DNA of 8,516 nucleotides from positions 1 through 8,516 of the forward strand of contig CALLQQ010000018.1 of NCBI GenBank assembly GCA_938014915.1, read 5' to 3'. The DNA comes from an uncultured Clostridia bacterium. GTDB taxonomy: Bacteria; Bacillota; Clostridia; Oscillospirales; Ruminococcaceae. This document shows positions 5,478 through 8,516 of this stretch, one piece after another (position 1 is the stretch's first letter; each line of letters begins with the position of its first letter). The notes beneath the pieces were generated by a model. That model did no database searches and was not told the origin of the DNA. It was given only the letters and a program-made list of their open reading frames with translations. A program made the translations under genes and the position numbers.

Positions 5478-5510
5478 TATTTGATAAAAACTATTGCTTT
5501 TTGTCAAATA
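5478..5510. promoter_or_regulatory. 13-bp inverted repeat between pyk and the GntR operon
   Basis: TATTTGATAAAAA (5478-5490) and TTTTTGTCAAATA (5498-5510) are inverted copies with one mismatch, separated by 7 bases. It lies between the divergent promoters and overlaps the TTGTCA that may be the -35 box of the GntR operon. The stem is nearly all A/T, so a protein-binding site is more likely than a terminator. Confidence 0.5.
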
Positions 5511-5530
5511 CCATGTTACTATACTTGTAT
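5501..5530 (+). promoter_or_regulatory. Likely promoter region of the GntR-ABC operon
   Basis: TTGTCA (5501-5506) is a fair -35 box, but the best -10, TATACT (5520-5525), is only 13 bases away. The TTGTAT at 5525-5530 is 18 bases away but is a poor match. The exact boxes are therefore uncertain. The region is placed here because it is the only sigma-A-like sequence between pyk and the repressor start and because a dyad overlaps it. Confidence 0.4.
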
Positions 5531-5541
5531 GAGTACGAGTA
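5522..5541 (+). promoter_or_regulatory. Candidate operator for the GntR/YtrA-type repressor
   Basis: TACTTGTATGAGTACGAGTA has dyad symmetry TACT-N-GTA-N4-TAC-N-AGTA: seven of eight positions pair in each half site, with a 4-bp centre. It overlaps the best -10 hexamer (TATACT, 5520-5525) and ends 26 bp before the repressor start codon. GntR-family dimers bind dyads of this size and the family commonly autoregulates, so binding here by the downstream gene product is a reasonable inference. Confidence 0.6.
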
Positions 5542-5567
5542 ATACAGTTCAATTCGGGGGTGAATAT

Positions 5568-5948
5568 ATGTTTTCGATCGATTCACGTGTAAGAATACCA
5601 ATATACGAACAATTATATAAGAGAGTATTGGAATTAGTTGTTAAGGGCATATTGAAAGAGGATGAACAATTACCCGCAGTTCGAGTATTGGCAAAAGAAA
5701 TTGGAATAAATCCGAATACGGTGCAAAAAGCATATCAGGAGCTAGAGCGTGACGGGATTATATTTTCGCAACCTGGTAAAGGGAGTTATGTTGCGTCACT
5801 AGATACTGTAATGAAGATTGCACAGAACAGAGCAATGAATGCATTTGAAGAGGCAACGGTTGATGCATTAAATTCCGGTGTTAGTAAAGAGGAATTGCGC
5901 AAAGTTATAGATGATATATATCTTCAAAAGAAGGGCGGAGGACTATAA
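5568..5948 (+). CDS. GntR-family (YtrA-type) transcriptional repressor
   Basis: This is a 126-residue DNA-binding regulator. A GntR winged helix-turn-helix occupies about residues 8-76: PIYEQLYKRV at the start, LPAVRVLAKEIGINPNTVQK as the helix-turn-helix, and a wing with DGIIFSQPGKGSYV. A short helical tail of about 50 residues follows, which is the YtrA subfamily pattern; FadR-type and HutC-type regulators have far larger ligand domains. I chose the ATG at 5568 because GGGGGTGA sits about 7 nt upstream. The in-frame TTG at 5481 and ATG at 5529 fall in the control region. The stop overlaps the ABC ATPase start by one base (TAATG). YtrA-type regulators usually repress their own ABC-transporter operon, which fits the dyad at 5522-5541. 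Confidence 0.93.
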   Translation: MFSIDSRVRIPIYEQLYKRVLELVVKGILKEDEQLPAVRVLAKEIGINPNTVQKAYQELERDGIIFSQPGKGSYVASLDTVMKIAQNRAMNAFEEATVDALNSGVSKEELRKVIDDIYLQKKGGGL

Positions 5949-6847
5949 TGATTAAATTTCAGAATGTTGTTAAGAGGTTCGGTAATTTTGTTGCACTTGA
6001 TAATATAGATCTAGAGATAAATAAAGGATCCGCATACGGACTACTTGGGTCCAATGGAGCAGGGAAGTCAACGATATTAAGACTAATTTCCGGCGTTTAT
6101 TCGGCGGAAGATGGCATTGTAGAAATTGACGGGGAGCAGGTATTCGACAATGCTCACGTTAAGGAAAAGGTATTCTTTGTTAACGATGAAACCGTTCAAT
6201 TCGGCGACTACACCTTAGATGAATTAAGCCAATATAGTAAGATGTTCTATCCGAATTATAGTGACGATAAATTCAGGGAGTTATGGGAAATAGTCAAACT
6301 CCCCAGAAAAAAGAAGCTAGCGAACTTCTCTAAAGGGATGAAAAGACAGGCGATAGTGATTTGCGCACTAGCAAGTCAGCCGGATTATCTGCTATTAGAT
6401 GAGGCATTCGACGGGCTAGATCCGACTATGCGCATAATCGTTAAACGCATGATAGTTGATTCTATGGTAGATAATCAAATGACGGTAGTAATATCATCAC
6501 ATAACCTAAAGGAGATTGATGAATTCTGCGATACTGTCGGACTACTCCATAAGGGCAAGATAATCTTTAATCGTGACCTTGATAGTGTCAAGGGCAATGT
6601 GCATAAGGTGCAAACGGCATTCAGTAAAGAATATACACAGGACGATTTCAGCGATTTGGAGATTCTGCATTATGATAAAAGGGGCAGCATTATCTATTTA
6701 ATTGTCAAAGGGAGCGAGGAAGAAATAAATACAAAATTAATGGCAAGAGAGCCGAAAATACTTGATATTGTTCCGCTCTCACTAGAAGAAGTATTTATTT
6801 ATGAAATGGAGGGTTTGGGATATGAGTACAGCTCTATCGAGGGTTAG
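5948..6847 (+). CDS. ABC transporter ATP-binding protein (YtrB-like)
   Basis: This is the cytoplasmic ATPase that would power the permease encoded next. In its 299 residues the Walker A motif is GSNGAGKST (34-42). The signature is the variant FSKGMKRQ (127-134), normal for this group of transporters in place of LSGGQ. Walker B is YLLLDEAFDGLDP (147-159) with catalytic Glu152, and the H-loop is SSHNLKEI with His185. Where the Q-loop glutamine would be, the sequence reads VNDET (78-82), so the usual Gln seems to be replaced by Asp80. The last 90 residues form an extra C-terminal domain, as is common in such ATPases. GGAGG lies 7 nt upstream of the ATG, which overlaps the repressor stop. The 3' end overlaps the permease by 26 nt. 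Coupled synthesis of all three products is likely. Confidence 0.95.
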   Translation: MIKFQNVVKRFGNFVALDNIDLEINKGSAYGLLGSNGAGKSTILRLISGVYSAEDGIVEIDGEQVFDNAHVKEKVFFVNDETVQFGDYTLDELSQYSKMFYPNYSDDKFRELWEIVKLPRKKKLANFSKGMKRQAIVICALASQPDYLLLDEAFDGLDPTMRIIVKRMIVDSMVDNQMTVVISSHNLKEIDEFCDTVGLLHKGKIIFNRDLDSVKGNVHKVQTAFSKEYTQDDFSDLEILHYDKRGSIIYLIVKGSEEEINTKLMAREPKILDIVPLSLEEVFIYEMEGLGYEYSSIEG

Positions 6848-8516
6848 GGGGAATTCCGCCTACAAATATTACAAATTCAGATTGAAACGCAATTCAAGAG
6901 CATGGATAGTGCTAACGGTTCTAAACCTGCTTGGTCTACCATTGATGTTCATAGCACAGAATTTATTTTATACGAACAAATTAAATACTGTAATAGATGC
7001 GGGCGAGCTTGTTAATAAATATCAAGCTAGTGTTGCAGTTTTTGCAGTGATTGGGGTTTTTTGCGTAGCAATTGCCGCAATAGGAGGAGTATTTACCGTA
7101 TTTTCCTCATTCGATTATATGTATAATAAATCACTTGTAGATATGGCGTATTCAGCGCCACTAACTGGCACGGCACGATATACTGCCGACTTCATGGCGG
7201 GGCTTACAACATACCTATCACCATATTTATTTGGTGGGATTATCGGCTTTATTTTTAGCGGTCTTACGAATCTTAGGATTGAGGAGGAATTTAGGCTTTT
7301 ACCCGACTTAGGCATTATATTGCCAATCTTTTTAGGTGTCGGTGTTGCCATGATAATGGCATATGCGCTAACGACTTTTGTTAGTATATGTTGTGGTAGC
7401 TTGATTGAGGCAGTGACATATGCACTTATTCTGAATGGTATAATACCGATAACAATAGCAGTAACAGTATTCGGTGCGATGAATAACATCTATGGAATTT
7501 TGCAAGACCAAATTGCATTTAATTTAATTACCGTCACCTCCCCACTCGGTGTATTGATAGGCACCATGGGATCTGTGTTGGACGTATATGAGGGTAGTTC
7601 GGAGCATTTTATTTACAACTTTAGGAATCTCATACCAATTGTGATAATTACTGCGGCAGCAATTGTCGGCTCATTCGTGCTTAACAAAAAGAGAAAAGCC
7701 GAAGATTGCGGCAAGCCATTCGTATTCAAGGTACTATACTATATTCTCATATCAGCAGTAACATATTGCGTGATAGTAACTCACTTTTCGGCGGCGATAA
7801 CGAATATAAGCATTGCATCAGCGTTAATTGTATCGGCTGTAATATACTTCATATTAGAAGTAATCACCAACAGAGGATTCAAGCGATTCTGGTTATCGGC
7901 AATACGATATGTTGTGACGGCAATTGCTATTATGATTTTTGTAGGGCCATTCGTGCAGACTGATGCTTTTGGATTGTTCTATAAAACACCTAATCTTAAC
8001 AGTGTTCGGTCTGTGGAACTAACATATAACTATTATGACACATACCACCGTAGCAGTGATGTAAAAGTAATATTTAAAGATAAAGAAAAGATAGCAGATA
8101 TAATAGAATTCCACGAGAAAACATTGGAACGCTATAAAACCCAAAAAGACAATTCGCATATTGCCGAGGGCGAATTTGTGGACGAATTAAGTGTAGACAC
8201 ATATTTTTCGTATCCATATAAATATAGCTTCAGAGATGTTAATATTTCCTACAAGATGAAGAACGGAACGAGAATGAACAGGACTTATTATAGTGATGAA
8301 CAGGAATATGAATTAATAAAACATCTTGAAGAAACTGACGAATTTAAAGAGGCGACAATCAAGATGGTGGAGCGGAATTTAGCCGATGTAGGGAATATTG
8401 AACTAATCGACGAAATAAACGAGGACATTACCGTAAATATTAATTCCATTATGGTGAAAGATGAAAATCTAACTCAATTGAAGGCGGCTATAGCTAAAGA
8501 CATCAGAGCGGGTGCA
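6822..8516 (+). CDS. Large ABC-transporter permease, N-terminal membrane part plus soluble domain (3' end outside window)
   Basis: The frame is open for 565 codons from the ATG at 6822 to the window edge with no stop, so the gene is incomplete. GGAGGG at 6808-6813 lies 8 nt upstream, and the start overlaps the ATPase gene by 26 nt. A basic N-terminus (residues 7-27, many K/R) precedes about ten hydrophobic segments at roughly 28-48, 68-94, 128-148, 162-184, 196-220, 234-252, 269-287, 303-321, 331-348 and 358-378. From about residue 385 the protein becomes soluble, charged and rich in Tyr, Lys and Glu (for example SVELTYNYYD, 397-406). This two-part layout resembles clostridial permeases linked to YtrA regulators (possibly the DUF6449 type, from memory). 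It should form the membrane channel with the preceding ATPase. Substrate is unknown; antibiotic or envelope-stress response is an inference from the Bacillus ytr operon. Confidence 0.9.
   Translation, partial: MSTALSRVRGNSAYKYYKFRLKRNSRAWIVLTVLNLLGLPLMFIAQNLFYTNKLNTVIDAGELVNKYQASVAVFAVIGVFCVAIAAIGGVFTVFSSFDYMYNKSLVDMAYSAPLTGTARYTADFMAGLTTYLSPYLFGGIIGFIFSGLTNLRIEEEFRLLPDLGIILPIFLGVGVAMIMAYALTTFVSICCGSLIEAVTYALILNGIIPITIAVTVFGAMNNIYGILQDQIAFNLITVTSPLGVLIGTMGSVLDVYEGSSEHFIYNFRNLIPIVIITAAAIVGSFVLNKKRKAEDCGKPFVFKVLYYILISAVTYCVIVTHFSAAITNISIASALIVSAVIYFILEVITNRGFKRFWLSAIRYVVTAIAIMIFVGPFVQTDAFGLFYKTPNLNSVRSVELTYNYYDTYHRSSDVKVIFKDKEKIADIIEFHEKTLERYKTQKDNSHIAEGEFVDELSVDTYFSYPYKYSFRDVNISYKMKNGTRMNRTYYSDEQEYELIKHLEETDEFKEATIKMVERNLADVGNIELIDEINEDITVNINSIMVKDENLTQLKAAIAKDIRAGA

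Noticed and set aside
7115..7489. Minus-strand frame inside the permease region
   Set aside because: It is antisense to the permease, whose frame is continuous from 6822 to the window end with a strong ribosome binding site.

Overview
The window looks like a piece of an AT-rich Firmicutes chromosome, most likely a plant-fibre-degrading Clostridia species of gut or rumen type. This is an inference from the secreted GH5 cellulase, the Gram-positive style pyruvate kinase with its extra C-terminal domain, strong AGGAG-type ribosome binding sites, near-consensus sigma-A promoters and compact hairpin terminators. I see no phage, transposase, CRISPR or plasmid signal.

Left part (1-1500, minus strand). 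A small four-helix membrane protein (31-414) follows a 124-residue protein that I do not recognise (479-853), with a large hairpin between them. Upstream, 854-1290 holds no convincing protein gene. It does contain a perfect sigma-A promoter pointing left (1029-1057), a strong hairpin (941-970) that would end or attenuate a transcript of about 90 nt, and a purine-rich plus-strand stretch with two copies of a GC-rich 13-mer. A tRNA-Leu(UAG) with an encoded CCA (1331-1415) has its own promoter and terminator.

Middle (1484-5450, minus strand). A secreted endoglucanase (1542-3437) has a signal peptide, a CBM2-like cellulose-binding module, an Asn/Ser-rich linker encoded by 12-bp tandem repeats, and a GH5 catalytic domain. 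It has its own promoter and terminator. Upstream of it lies pyk (3560-5329), pyruvate kinase, whose leader holds an 8-codon reading frame inside a hairpin. The two genes appear to be separate transcription units.

Right part (5478-8516, plus strand). Divergent from pyk is an autoregulated-looking operon: a short GntR/YtrA-type repressor (5568-5948), an ABC ATPase (5948-6847) and a large membrane permease with a C-terminal soluble domain (6822 to the window end, incomplete). The genes overlap by 1 and 26 nt, so they are probably translationally coupled. A 20-bp dyad overlaps the likely -10 region upstream of the repressor and is the obvious operator candidate. By analogy with the Bacillus ytr operon this may be a cell-envelope stress ABC transporter, but its substrate cannot be read from the sequence.

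No clearly unprecedented system is visible. The best leads are the small RNA or attenuator at about 930-1057, the structured pyk leader with its tiny reading frame, and the two dyads controlling the GntR-ABC operon.
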